Source: [Clostridium] scindens (lineage in GTDB: Bacteria > Bacillota > Clostridia > Lachnospirales > Lachnospiraceae). From it: a DNA stretch of 64,000 nucleotides. Shown piece by piece: positions 43,299 through 52,312 of the stretch. The position numbers and the translations under genes are program-made. The stretch lies in contig NZ_CP080442.1 of NCBI RefSeq assembly GCF_019597925.1, positions 1,902,001-1,966,000 of the forward strand, read 5' to 3'. Under the pieces are notes generated by a model. The model was not told the origin of the DNA and ran no database searches. It saw nothing but the letters and a program-made list of their open reading frames with translations. Numbering within the stretch: position 1 is the first letter of the stretch; every line of letters begins with the position of its first letter.

Positions 43299-43993
43299 TG
43301 GATATCAGACTTTATTATGAAAAGGCAGGGGATGGGGAGCCGTTGATATTGCTTCATGGCAATGGAGAAGACGGGACTTATTTCAAGCATCAGATGGAAT
43401 ATTTTTCAAAAGATTACAGAGTCATTGCAATTGATACCAGAGGCCACGGAAAATCGCCGCGAGGAGAGAAGCCTTTTACAATCAGGCAGTTTGCAGAAGA
43501 TTTGAACGGATTTATGGAAGAACAGGGGATGGAAAAGGCGCATCTCTTGGGATTCAGCGACGGCGGTAATATCGCGCTCGCTTTTGCGCTCAGGTATCCG
43601 GGAAAAGTGGAAAGCCTGATTCTTAATGGAGCCAATCTCTGCCCTGCGGGCGTAAAGCCAAGCGTGCAGATTCCGATCGCCCTGGGGTATAAGATCACAT
43701 CCTTTTTTGGCAGGTTTCATCATAGATCCAGGCAGAAGGCCGAGATGCTGGGGCTTATGACAACCCAGCCTGATCTAAGTCCACGGCAGTTAAAAGAAGT
43801 GAAAGCCAGAACCCTGGTGATCGTGGGGGAAAATGATATGATTAAGGACAGCCACTCTGTGCTGATTTGTGAAAGCCTGCCAAATGCCAGGCTTGTAAGA
43901 ATAAAAGGAGATCATTTTATAGCGGCTAAGAACCCGGAAGAGTTCAACCGGGCAGTCAGCCGCTTTCTAAGAAATCGTGATTCTATTGTTTGA
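43295..43993 (+). CDS. Alpha/beta hydrolase
   Basis: A 232-residue hydrolase: oxyanion region LILLHGNGED, nucleophile elbow GFSDGG (serine near 92), acid in VIVGENDMI and histidine in KGDHFI. Short cap domain. Substrate not deducible. It overlaps the reductase gene by 4 bases, so a shared pathway is plausible. A small GCAGA/TCTGC hairpin with T follows at about 43996-44017, overlapping the end of the convergent ABC-F gene. Confidence 0.88.
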   Translation: MMDIRLYYEKAGDGEPLILLHGNGEDGTYFKHQMEYFSKDYRVIAIDTRGHGKSPRGEKPFTIRQFAEDLNGFMEEQGMEKAHLLGFSDGGNIALAFALRYPGKVESLILNGANLCPAGVKPSVQIPIALGYKITSFFGRFHHRSRQKAEMLGLMTTQPDLSPRQLKEVKARTLVIVGENDMIKDSHSVLICESLPNARLVRIKGDHFIAAKNPEEFNRAVSRFLRNRDSIV

Positions 43994-44010
43994 GCAGACC
44001 GTATTCTGCT

Positions 44011-45927
44011 TTATTCCGCAAGTTCTTCCCATTTCTGGTAGAGTTCCTCCAATTCCCCGGCGATCCTGGCCTTTTCTGAGGCCAGTTCCTGGCATTTGAC
44101 GGAATTGGTGAAGATCTCTTCTTGCATCATCAGGGAGTCGATCTCGCCGTCCCGCTCTTCCAGCAGCGTGATGCGCTCCTCTGTCTTTTTCAATTCATTC
44201 TGGCGCTTGCGTTCCTTTGCCTGGGCTTCTTTTTGCTCCTGCCAGCTTAATTTGGCTTCGGATACAGTTTCTTTGGCCGCAGCGGCATCCGCGTCAGGGT
44301 CGCCAGCGTAGGCGGCTGTCAATTCGTCCTTTTTTTCCAGATAATAATCATAATTGCCGATGTAATTGACAAAGGTCCGGTTGACAAGATCCAGGATCCT
44401 GGTGGCAGTCTGATTGATAAAATACCGGTCATGGGACACGTACAGCACCGTCCCGGTATAATCATTCAATGCCCTTTCCAGAATCTCCTTGGAAACGATG
44501 TCCAGATGGTTGGTAGGCTCATCCAGGATCAGGAAGTTGGCCTCTGAAAGCATCAGCTTCGCAAGGGAGACCCGGCCTCTTTCTCCGCCGCTCAGATCGC
44601 CGATACGCTTGAATACGTCGTCTCCGGTGAATAGAAATGCAGCCAGGACATTGCGTATCTCCGTGTTGGTCAGTGTAGGATAGTCGTCGGAAATCTCATC
44701 GAATATGCTCTTTTCCATATGAAGGACATGGTGCTCCTGGTCATAATATCCCACATTTACATTGGTGCCCAGGGTAAATGTGCCGTTATCGGCCGGGATG
44801 ACCTGGTTCAAGATCTTAAGCAGGGTTGTCTTGCCGGTGCCGTTATCACCGATGATGGCAACGTGCTCCCCCCGCTTGATTTCAAAACTTACATCCGAGA
44901 ACAAGGGCTGGGAAGGAAAGGACTTGCTTAAGTGCTCGACGCTCAGCACATCATTGCCGCTGGTACAGGATGGCTCCAGCGTCAGGTGGATTTCCGTGTT
45001 TGCCTCCACCGGCTTTTCCACCGGCTTCATTTTTTCCAGCATCTTTTCCCGGCTTTCTGCCCGCCGGATGGATTTCTCCCGGTTGAAAGAGCGGAGTTTC
45101 TCAATGACGGCTTCCTGGTGTTTGATTGCCTGCTGCTGGTTCAGGTATTCCTTTAGCTGCGCATCCCGGATCTGCTCTTTCTTCTGGGCATATTCGCTGT
45201 AATTGCCCAGATAGGTCATCAGTTTTCCCTGCTCAATCTCCAGAACCTTGGTTACGACCCGGTTCAGGAAATACCGGTCGTGGGACACGATCAGTACGGC
45301 GCCCGGGTAGTTCAGCAGATAGGTCTCAAGCCATGCGATGGAATTCAGATCCAGGTGATTGGTTGGCTCGTCCAACAACAGGATATCGGGACGGGTCAGC
45401 AGGAGTTTTCCTAAAGAAACCCGGGTTTTCTGCCCTCCGGACAAGGTATCCACTGGCTTCTTAAAGTCGCTTTCCGAAAAGCCGAGGCCTTTGAGAACCC
45501 CGGTAATCTCACTTTCGTAGGCGTAGCCGTTCTCGCGCTCGAAAGCCGCCATCAGGCGGTTATACGTCTCAAGGCGGGAATTAAGGGCATCGCCGCTTAG
45601 ATGCTTCAGTTCCAGTTCAATGGTGCGGATCTGCTTTTCCATGGCAATGATATCCGCTTTTGCAAGCCGGACTTCTTCGTATATGCTGTTGCCGCTCATC
45701 ATTTCCTGATGCTGGGCCAGATAGCCCAGGCTTTTACCCTTAGTAAGGATGACATCCCCGCCGTCAGACGGCAGTTCTCCTACGATTATTTTTAAGAGAG
45801 TGGACTTCCCGGCGCCGTTTGGACCCACCAGGGCAGCCTTCTCATTATCCTCTATATGAAAAGATCCATCGGCCACGATTACCTCTTCGCCGAAGGATTT
45901 ATTGATCCCGTGACATGCTAATATCAT
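44011..45927 (-). CDS. ABC-F family ATPase
   Basis: A 638-residue soluble protein with two ABC domains and no membrane part. Domain 1: Walker A GPNGAGKST near 36, signature LSGGQKTRVSLGKLL, LLLDEPTNHLDL. Domain 2: GDNGTGKTTLL near 352, LSGGERGRVSLAKLM, LILDEPTNHLDI. A linker (about 240-310) rich in charged helices joins them, and a C-terminal coiled coil (about 560-638) follows. ABC-F proteins act on the ribosome, as translation factors or antibiotic protection. The overall form is closest to the YdiF/Uup-like housekeeping group, not clearly a resistance gene. Start ATG 45927 after GAAGGAGGATATT. Confidence 0.92.
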   Translation of the reverse strand: MILACHGINKSFGEEVIVADGSFHIEDNEKAALVGPNGAGKSTLLKIIVGELPSDGGDVILTKGKSLGYLAQHQEMMSGNSIYEEVRLAKADIIAMEKQIRTIELELKHLSGDALNSRLETYNRLMAAFERENGYAYESEITGVLKGLGFSESDFKKPVDTLSGGQKTRVSLGKLLLTRPDILLLDEPTNHLDLNSIAWLETYLLNYPGAVLIVSHDRYFLNRVVTKVLEIEQGKLMTYLGNYSEYAQKKEQIRDAQLKEYLNQQQAIKHQEAVIEKLRSFNREKSIRRAESREKMLEKMKPVEKPVEANTEIHLTLEPSCTSGNDVLSVEHLSKSFPSQPLFSDVSFEIKRGEHVAIIGDNGTGKTTLLKILNQVIPADNGTFTLGTNVNVGYYDQEHHVLHMEKSIFDEISDDYPTLTNTEIRNVLAAFLFTGDDVFKRIGDLSGGERGRVSLAKLMLSEANFLILDEPTNHLDIVSKEILERALNDYTGTVLYVSHDRYFINQTATRILDLVNRTFVNYIGNYDYYLEKKDELTAAYAGDPDADAAAAKETVSEAKLSWQEQKEAQAKERKRQNELKKTEERITLLEERDGEIDSLMMQEEIFTNSVKCQELASEKARIAGELEELYQKWEELAE

Positions 45928-45956
45928 AATATCCTCCTTCATACATATCCGTTTCC

Positions 45957-45984
45957 ATTATATCGAAAATAGGACAAAATACAA
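45957..45984 (-). promoter_or_regulatory. Promoter of the ABC-F gene
   Basis: Minus strand: TTGTAT, 16 bases, TATAAT, 29 bases before the start codon. Confidence 0.6.
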
Positions 45985-45992
45985 CTAAAAGT

Positions 45993-46021
45993 TTGACTTT
46001 GCTACCACAATTCTATATAAT
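45993..46021 (+). promoter_or_regulatory. Promoter of rex
   Basis: TTGACT, 17 bases, TATAAT, 33 bases before the GTG of rex. No Rex-like TTGTTAA palindrome is seen here, so self-repression is not indicated. Confidence 0.75.
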
Positions 46022-46054
46022 GATTCTTAGAACGATATGGGAAGGTGAATACGA

Positions 46055-46699
46055 GTGGAAGATAGAGGGATTTCTCAGGCGGTGATTCGCAGGCTGCCAA
46101 GATACTACAGATATTTAGGCGAATTACTTGAAAATGGTGTGGAGCGTATCTCCTCGAATGATTTAAGCAAGCGGATGAAAGTTACTGCATCTCAGATTCG
46201 TCAAGATCTTAACAACTTTGGTGGATTCGGGCAACAGGGCTATGGCTACAACGTAAAGTATTTATATACAGAGATAGGCAAGATTCTGGGATTGGAAGAA
46301 GACCATAATATTATCATTATCGGAGCAGGTAATCTGGGACAGGCATTGGCCAACTACGCGGCATTTGAAAAGCGTGGATTCATATTGAAAGGAATCTTCG
46401 ATGTGAATCCGAGACTGGAAGGCGTATCCATCAGAGGCGTGCCGATCCGTATGATGGACGGGCTGAAGACCTTCGTACAGGAGAATGACGTAGAGATTGC
46501 CGTGCTGACGATTCCAAAGGACAAAGCAATTGAAGTGGCAAATATGCTGGTGGAGAATGGCGTGCGTGCAATCTGGAACTTTGCGCACACAGACCTGAAT
46601 CTGCCGGAGTATGTCATTGTGGAAAACGTCCACTTATCAGAAAGTCTTATGCAGCTATCCTACAATATCAGCAGATATAACGAAGAACATAAGAAATAG
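46055..46699 (+). CDS. rex: Redox-sensing transcriptional repressor Rex
   Basis: A 214-residue repressor. The N-terminal winged helix (about 8-80; AVIRRLPRYYRYLGELLE, SSNDLSKRMKVTASQIRQDL) is followed by a Rossmann domain with the NADH motif IIIGAGNLGQALANY and a C-terminal swapped helix (LSYNISRYNEEHKK). Rex leaves its operators when NADH/NAD+ is high, turning on fermentation genes. GTG start with GGGAAGGTGAATACGA. A matching operator lies at 60000-60015, in front of an alcohol dehydrogenase in this window. Confidence 0.96.
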   Translation: MEDRGISQAVIRRLPRYYRYLGELLENGVERISSNDLSKRMKVTASQIRQDLNNFGGFGQQGYGYNVKYLYTEIGKILGLEEDHNIIIIGAGNLGQALANYAAFEKRGFILKGIFDVNPRLEGVSIRGVPIRMMDGLKTFVQENDVEIAVLTIPKDKAIEVANMLVENGVRAIWNFAHTDLNLPEYVIVENVHLSESLMQLSYNISRYNEEHKK

Positions 46700-46708
46700 C
46701 AAGACGAA

Positions 46709-46758
46709 AACGTGTAATGACAGGCATGTGCAGACAGGCTGGTCTTTACACGTTCTTT
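46709..46758 (+). terminator. Weak terminator-like hairpin between rex and nnr
   Basis: AACGTGTAA pairs with TTACACGTT across a 28-base loop with further pairing possible; followed by CTTTTA. Probably partial. Confidence 0.35.
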
Positions 46759-46789
46759 TATATGTTCAATTATTGATGGAGGTGATGGA

Positions 46790-48307
46790 ATGAGATATCT
46801 GGCTAATGGCCGGCAGATGAAGGCGGCAGACCAGTATACGATACAGGAACTGGGAATCCCATCTATGGAACTGATGGAACGGGCGGCCTTAAAGTGCGTG
46901 GAAGTGATGGAAGCGCATAGACTTGATCTTAGCAGGCCCTGCATCGTATGCGGCTCGGGAAATAATGGCGGCGACGGGTTCGCCATCGCTCGTCTGCTGA
47001 ACCAGAAGGGATATCCTGTAACCGTCTGCTTTGTGGGAAATGAATCCCACCGCACGGAAGAAACCAGGAGCCAGATGCGGCTTTTAAAAGAAACAGGCGC
47101 CGATATCTGCAATGAGTATAAGCCTGGCGAATATAGTATCATAATAGATGCTATTTTCGGCGTCGGGCTTAGCAGGGAAATCATCGGACGCTATCTTAAG
47201 GTTATCCGCCAGATGAACGAGGCAGATGCCGTCAAGTTCGCTGTGGATATCCCATCCGGCGTCTCTGCGGATGAAGGAAGCATATTGGGAGTGGCATTTC
47301 AGGCGGATATTACGGTGACATTCCAGATGGAAAAGGTGGGACTTGGCCTATACCCGGGAAAAGGATACGCGGGCAAGGTCATCGTAGCAGATATCGGAAT
47401 CAATACGGATAAGACCGTAGCGGATGTAGGCGTGGCTTATACTTATGAACCGGAGGAATTCCGGAAACTGCTGCCTGGAAGAATGGAAGATTCTAACAAA
47501 GGAATGTATGGCAGACTGCTGATCATAGCCGGGAGCAAGGGCATGTCAGGGGCTGCCTACCTGAATGCAAAGGCGGCTTATAAGGCAGGGGCAGGGCTGG
47601 TACAGATCTATACGCCCGAAGATAACCGAATCATCCTGCAGGAACTTCTTCCGGAGGCGATTGTTAAGACCTACGACTTTTTTGACGAGGGAGAACTTAT
47701 CCGCCTGCTGAAATGGGCAGATACGGTATGTATCGGCTCAGGGATGGGAACCAGTGAAAAGTCTAAGAAAATACTGAAGACGACGCTGGAAAATCTAAGC
47801 GTCCCATGCCTGATCGACGCGGACGGCCTGAATCTGATCGCGGAGCACAGGAAATATATGGACCGGATTCCCCATGATCATTTGATTATCACGCCTCACA
47901 TGAAGGAGATGTCCCGGCTTACGGGCATCAGCGTTTTAGAACTGAAAAGCCGCAGGATGGAGATCCTAAAGGAGTTTACAGAAAAGCACCATATAACCTG
48001 CGTCTTAAAGGACTCCAGCACCGTGGTGGCATCCCCCGGGGAACGCGCCTATATCAACCGCTCCGGCAACGCTTCCATGGCGAAGGCAGGCGCAGGAGAT
48101 GTGCTGGCTGGCATCGTGGCCGGGCTTATGGCCCAGGGGATGGATTGCCAGGAGGCAGGGATCCTGGGGACCTACCTGCACGGCCGGGCAGGGGATCTGG
48201 CCCGTCGGGAAAAGGGCAGCTACAGCGTGATGGCGGGAGATTTAATAGAATATTTAAGTGAAGCATTTAAGGAACAGGAGGAAAAAAATTATGAACAATT
48301 ATACTAG
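46790..48307 (+). CDS. nnr: Bifunctional NAD(P)H-hydrate epimerase / ADP-dependent dehydratase
   Basis: A 505-residue fusion repairing damaged NAD(P)H hydrates. Residues 1-215: YjeF-N epimerase (VCGSGNNGGDGFAIARLL). Residues about 225-500: ribokinase-like dehydratase (KGMYGRLLIIAGSKGMSGAA, LIDADGLNLIAEH, AKAGAGDVLAGIVAG with the catalytic aspartate). Full length. The following alr gene begins inside its last codons; nnr-alr adjacency, often with acpS, is common in Firmicutes. acpS is not present here. Confidence 0.95.
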   Translation: MRYLANGRQMKAADQYTIQELGIPSMELMERAALKCVEVMEAHRLDLSRPCIVCGSGNNGGDGFAIARLLNQKGYPVTVCFVGNESHRTEETRSQMRLLKETGADICNEYKPGEYSIIIDAIFGVGLSREIIGRYLKVIRQMNEADAVKFAVDIPSGVSADEGSILGVAFQADITVTFQMEKVGLGLYPGKGYAGKVIVADIGINTDKTVADVGVAYTYEPEEFRKLLPGRMEDSNKGMYGRLLIIAGSKGMSGAAYLNAKAAYKAGAGLVQIYTPEDNRIILQELLPEAIVKTYDFFDEGELIRLLKWADTVCIGSGMGTSEKSKKILKTTLENLSVPCLIDADGLNLIAEHRKYMDRIPHDHLIITPHMKEMSRLTGISVLELKSRRMEILKEFTEKHHITCVLKDSSTVVASPGERAYINRSGNASMAKAGAGDVLAGIVAGLMAQGMDCQEAGILGTYLHGRAGDLARREKGSYSVMAGDLIEYLSEAFKEQEEKNYEQLY

Positions 48308-49457
48308 AATCTGTGCAAGGGTGGACTTGGATGCAATAGAATATAATATGGAGATGATGAAAAAGAACATCAAAGAAGGAGTGCAGATGATTTCCGTCAT
48401 CAAGACGGATGGATATGGCCATGGCGCACTGCAGATCGCAAGGATGCTGGAGGGCAAGGAATATTTATGGGGCTATGCGGTTGCTACGCTGGATGAGGCA
48501 GTCGTTTTGCGAAAAGGCGGAATCAAGAAGCCGATCCTGGTTCTCGGATGCATCTTTCCGGATCAGAGAAAGGCTATGATCGAAAATGAGATCCGGATGA
48601 CCGTCTATACCGAAGAGATGGCAAAAGAGGTCTCTGAACTGGCAGGAAGCATGGGAAAACAGGCATATATCCATATCAAGCTGGATACAGGCATGTCCAG
48701 GCTGGGATTTCTGATCGAGGATGAGAGCGTCGATAAGATCGAGTCTATCAGCAAGATGCCAAACTTGATCATGGAAGGCATGTATACGCATTTTGCCAAA
48801 GCGGATGAGACGGATAAGACGTTTACCCATTCCCAGATGGACGGCTATCTGTGGATGAAGAAAGCCCTGGATGATAGGGGAGTGACTTTCAAGTTCTACC
48901 ATTGTTCCAACAGCGCGGGGATCATAGACGTCAAAGAGGCGAATCTGGATCTGGTAAGAGCCGGCATCTCTACATACGGGCTTTATCCTTCCAGCGAAGT
49001 AAAGAAAGAAAATGTGCCGCTGAAGCCTGCGATGGAGCTGATCAGCCATGTGGCCCATGTTAAGTGGGTGAAGGAGGGAACCCCTGTAAGCTATGGCGGA
49101 ACCTTTATTACCAAGCGCCCCACCAAGATCGCAACCATACCGGTGGGCTATGGGGACGGATACCCGAGAAGCCTCTCCAACAAAGGCTATGTCCTGATCC
49201 ATGGAAAGAAGGCCCCGATCCTCGGTCGGGTATGCATGGATCAGTTCATGGTAGATGTGACGGAGATTGACGACGTAAAGTACGCTGACAAGGTTACTTT
49301 AGTAGGCTGCGACGGGAACGAGAAACTTCCGGTGGAAATCTTAAGCGATCTGTCCGGACGGTTTAACTATGAGTTCGTCTGCGACCTTGGAAAGAGAATC
49401 CCAAGAGAGTTCATCCGCCACGGCGAGGTTGTGGAACAGATGGATTGGTTTGCTTAA
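48291..49457 (+). CDS. alr: Alanine racemase
   Basis: A 388-residue PLP enzyme supplying D-alanine for peptidoglycan. PLP lysine K38 in SVIKTDGYGHGA, second-base tyrosine in SYGGTFI, and conserved HCSNSAGI, YGDGYPR and RVCMDQFMVDVT. The start at 48291 follows GGAACAGGAGGAAAAAAATT and overlaps nnr by 17 bases; the frame is open further upstream. The next gene is a MazF-type toxin, recalling the alr-ndoAI-ndoA order in Bacillus, but the antitoxin gene is missing. Confidence 0.96.
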   Translation: MNNYTRICARVDLDAIEYNMEMMKKNIKEGVQMISVIKTDGYGHGALQIARMLEGKEYLWGYAVATLDEAVVLRKGGIKKPILVLGCIFPDQRKAMIENEIRMTVYTEEMAKEVSELAGSMGKQAYIHIKLDTGMSRLGFLIEDESVDKIESISKMPNLIMEGMYTHFAKADETDKTFTHSQMDGYLWMKKALDDRGVTFKFYHCSNSAGIIDVKEANLDLVRAGISTYGLYPSSEVKKENVPLKPAMELISHVAHVKWVKEGTPVSYGGTFITKRPTKIATIPVGYGDGYPRSLSNKGYVLIHGKKAPILGRVCMDQFMVDVTEIDDVKYADKVTLVGCDGNEKLPVEILSDLSGRFNYEFVCDLGKRIPREFIRHGEVVEQMDWFA

Positions 49458-49533
49458 TTGCCTGATTTGCAAACTCTATGGAATACATCCGAAAAAGATG
49501 GAAATACTAATTTTATCTTAGAAAAATCGGAGT

Positions 49534-49890
49534 GTGAATAGAGTGCAAGTAAGACGCGGAGATATATTTTATGCAGATCTAAGCCCGGTTGTCGGGTCTG
49601 AGCAAGGCGGCATAAGGCCGGTTCTGATCATACAGAATGACGTGGGCAACAGACACAGCCCGACGGTCATCTGTGCCGCCATTACCTCAAGGATGAATAA
49701 GGCAAAACTGCCAACGCATGTAGAGATTGATGCAAAGAAATATCAGATTGTCAAGAATTCAGTCATTCTGCTTGAACAGGTAAGAACCATTGACAAGCAG
49801 CGGCTGAAGGATTTAGTATGTCATTTGGATAAAGAAATAATGAACAAAGTAGATGAGGCTTTAAAAATCAGTTTTGAGCTTCATACATAG
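49534..49890 (+). CDS. mazF: MazF/PemK-type endoribonuclease toxin without antitoxin gene
   Basis: A 118-residue protein of the EndoA/NdoA type: QVRRGDIFYADLSPVVGSEQ, RPVLIIQNDVGN, TVICAAITSRMNKAKLPTH, VILLEQVRTIDKQRL. Catalytic arginine and threonine positions look intact. MazF enzymes cut single-stranded RNA at short motifs. Normally a small antitoxin gene precedes it; the 76 bases after alr contain no such frame. GTG start at 49534 (or GTG at 49543) with only a weak ribosome site, which may keep production low. Confidence 0.88.
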   Translation: MNRVQVRRGDIFYADLSPVVGSEQGGIRPVLIIQNDVGNRHSPTVICAAITSRMNKAKLPTHVEIDAKKYQIVKNSVILLEQVRTIDKQRLKDLVCHLDKEIMNKVDEALKISFELHT

Positions 49891-49914
49891 AAAAGGAGTT
49901 TGAATTAGCAAGTT

Positions 49915-50709
49915 ATGGAAGAGGGCGGTTTATTTCACCGGATGAAGCAGATATTCCAGGTGGAAGAAGAGATGGACGAAGACACGGTTAAGGAAGCAGC
50001 CGGTCTGATTCGCAATATATTCCGGTATATGGATAAGGACGCAAAGGATATTATGACCCACCGCAAGAACATCGTTGCGGTGGATGGCAATGAGCCGCTG
50101 GAAGTGGCGCTGAAGTTCATGCTGGAGGAGAGTTACTCCAGATTTCCAATATACGGAGAAGACATTGACGAGATTGTAGGAATCATACATCTCAGGGAGG
50201 CGATGACCTGCTATCTGGAGGAACGATTAAGGCCGGTGCCTGTGAAGGATCTGAAGGATTACATAAGGCCGGTTACATTTATTCCGGAGACGAAGAGCAT
50301 TGACACCCTGTTTAAAGAGATGCAGGCGGAGAAAAACCATATCGTCATCGTCCTGGATGAGTATGGACAGACTTCGGGACTCGTGGCTATGGAAGATATT
50401 CTGGAAGAAATCGTTGGAAATATCCTGGATGAGCATGACGAGGAGGAAGTGCTGATTACAAAAAATGCCGACGGCAGCTATACCGCAAACGGCATGATGG
50501 ATCTGGAAGACTTGGAAGACGTGATTTTCGTAAAATTTGAAAAGGAAGAGTATGAGACTCTGAACGGATTCCTGATAGACCAGCTGGACCGGATTCCCGG
50601 AGAAGACGAGCAATGCGTGGTCGAATACGAAGGATACCGCTTTACAGTCCTTTTTGTTGATAATAACACAATCCAGAGAGTTAAGATTGAAAAACGCAGC
50701 GAAGAGTGA
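49915..50709 (+). CDS. CorC/HlyC-type CBS-pair protein
   Basis: A 264-residue soluble protein with a CBS pair (about 45-175; DIMTHRKNIVAVDGNEPLEV, ETKSIDTLFKEMQAEKNHIVIVLDEYG) and a C-terminal CorC/HlyC transporter-associated domain (about 185-260; ADGSYTANGMMDLEDL). The membrane DUF21/CNNM domain usually joined at the N-terminus is absent, so this is the cytosolic CorC type, linked with Mg2+/Co2+ efflux. The best GGAG lies 16 bases before the ATG, with an in-frame stop between, so translation may be weak or depend on mazF. Confidence 0.82.
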   Translation: MEEGGLFHRMKQIFQVEEEMDEDTVKEAAGLIRNIFRYMDKDAKDIMTHRKNIVAVDGNEPLEVALKFMLEESYSRFPIYGEDIDEIVGIIHLREAMTCYLEERLRPVPVKDLKDYIRPVTFIPETKSIDTLFKEMQAEKNHIVIVLDEYGQTSGLVAMEDILEEIVGNILDEHDEEEVLITKNADGSYTANGMMDLEDLEDVIFVKFEKEEYETLNGFLIDQLDRIPGEDEQCVVEYEGYRFTVLFVDNNTIQRVKIEKRSEE

Positions 50710-50769
50710 TAGAATAGGAAAAGTGCGAATATACAACGAAATGATAAGATATAAAGTGAGGTATGAACT

Positions 50770-51501
50770 ATGTCAGGACATTCAAAATTTGCCAATATCA
50801 AGCATAAGAAAGAGAAGAACGACGCGGCAAAAGGGAAGATATTTACGAAGCTTGGAAAGGAACTTGCGGTAGCGGTCAAGGAAGGCGGAAGCGCCGATCC
50901 AGCCAATAACAGCAGGCTTCGTGACGTCATCGCGAAGGCGAAAGCCAATAACATGCCGAACGATACGATTGAAAGAAATATTAAGAAAGCCGACAGCGAT
51001 GCCAATGCGGCAAATTACGAGCATATTACATATGAAGGCTATGGGCCAAACGGCACGGCGATCATCGTGGAGGCACTGACAGACAATAAGAACCGTACGG
51101 CCTCCAATGTAAAGAATGCGTTCACAAAAGGCAACGGAAATGTTGGAACGCCCGGCTGCGTATCCTTCATGTTCGACAAGAAGGGACAGATCGTAGTAGA
51201 TAAAGAAGAGTATGAAGGCGATTCCGACGAACTTATGATGCTGGCTCTGGATGCCGGAGCAGAAGACTTCGTGGAGGAGGAAGACAGTTACGAGATTCTG
51301 ACCGATCCGGAAGACTTCAGCGCAGTGCGCCTTGCAATGGAGGAGGCTGGCATTCCTATGGCAGCGGCAGAAGTAACTATGATTCCCCAGACTTATGTGG
51401 AACTTACGGATGAGAAGGATATCGCAAGCATCCAGAAGACTCTGGACATGCTGGATGATGACGACGACGTCCAGGATGTGTACCACAACTGGGATGAATA
51501 A
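50770..51501 (+). CDS. YebC/PmpR family protein
   Basis: A 243-residue protein starting SGHSKFANIKHKKEKNDAAKG, with the family's IAKAKANNMPNDTIERNIKK and YEGYGPNGTAIIVEALTDN. Full length. Members act as DNA-binding regulators in some bacteria and, from more recent work, as translation factors easing proline stalls (YebC2). Which of these this protein does cannot be read from sequence. Weak site AAAGTGAGGTATGAACT. Confidence 0.93.
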   Translation: MSGHSKFANIKHKKEKNDAAKGKIFTKLGKELAVAVKEGGSADPANNSRLRDVIAKAKANNMPNDTIERNIKKADSDANAANYEHITYEGYGPNGTAIIVEALTDNKNRTASNVKNAFTKGNGNVGTPGCVSFMFDKKGQIVVDKEEYEGDSDELMMLALDAGAEDFVEEEDSYEILTDPEDFSAVRLAMEEAGIPMAAAEVTMIPQTYVELTDEKDIASIQKTLDMLDDDDDVQDVYHNWDE

Positions 51502-51531
51502 TCCGCTTTGACGGGCAACGGAGGAAGACAG

Positions 51532-52293
51532 ATGGAAGATACGAAGAAGGCGCTGGAATCTTTATTCGACGAGATGCTGGGCAATATCAAATACTTTAAG
51601 AAGAAATCCTACCACTCCCTTTTTGAAAGCCTTTATGAAGGGCATAAGGAACTATTCGCCACGATCGCCAGGAAGTGCGAGGAGGCCGAAGAGGAGGACA
51701 AGGAAGGTCTGATAGAAGAACTGGCGTCAGTGATACCAGAATATGCCTATCTGAAGATGCAGGAAGTCCCGAAAAGGAAGAAAGAGATGTTTTCCGTGGA
51801 TTATAATATGGCTATGGCCGTGTATATAGTCCCGCTGCTTACCTATTCCCGGGATCCGGAGTGCGAAAGAATCGCTGACCGGATGGTGGAACTGTGGAAT
51901 AAGAAGCAGATTACATCCATGAAACTAGGAAGATCTTCTTTTGAGGATATCGCCGGAGGATTCCGGAAAGGCTTCTGCTATATCACGACCGCGGTGTGCG
52001 AAAGCCAGAACAAGCCGGATGACTGCTATGAACTGATGATGCTCAGGCACTACCGTGACAGTTACCTAATGCAGGCCGAAGAAGGAAAGCGTATCGTAGA
52101 AGAATATTATGAGATCGCTCCGCGTATCGTGCTTGCGATTGGCATGCAGAAAGATTCTTCCGGGATCTATGAAGGGATTTACAGGGATTATCTGGCTCCA
52201 TGCATCCATTTTGCCGAATCCGGAAAGAATGAAGAATGTAAAAAACTGTATATGGACATGGTGCGCCATCTGCAGACCAAATATCTATCTTGA
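51532..52293 (+). CDS. Protein with CFI-box-like C-terminal domain, function unknown
   Basis: A 253-residue acidic, mainly helical protein. No signal peptide or membrane segment. The motif GFCYITTAVCES near residue 145 followed by LRHYRDSYLMQAEEGKRIVEEYYEIAP resembles the CFI-box domain (C-F-I-A-T-A-A pattern) found at the end of many unrelated bacterial proteins; role unknown. The ATG at 51532 follows AACGGAGGAAGACAG. It is 30 bases after the YebC-like gene and 19 before the sulfhydrylase gene, so it is probably in one transcript with them. Confidence 0.7.
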   Translation: MEDTKKALESLFDEMLGNIKYFKKKSYHSLFESLYEGHKELFATIARKCEEAEEEDKEGLIEELASVIPEYAYLKMQEVPKRKKEMFSVDYNMAMAVYIVPLLTYSRDPECERIADRMVELWNKKQITSMKLGRSSFEDIAGGFRKGFCYITTAVCESQNKPDDCYELMMLRHYRDSYLMQAEEGKRIVEEYYEIAPRIVLAIGMQKDSSGIYEGIYRDYLAPCIHFAESGKNEECKKLYMDMVRHLQTKYLS

Positions 52294-52312
52294 AATTCAC
52301 AGGAGGAAATAA

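Noticed and set aside
44011..45927. ABC-F protein as an antibiotic-resistance determinant
   Set aside because: General form fits the housekeeping YdiF/Uup-like group; no leader peptide or attenuator typical of Vga/Lsa/Msr genes was seen.
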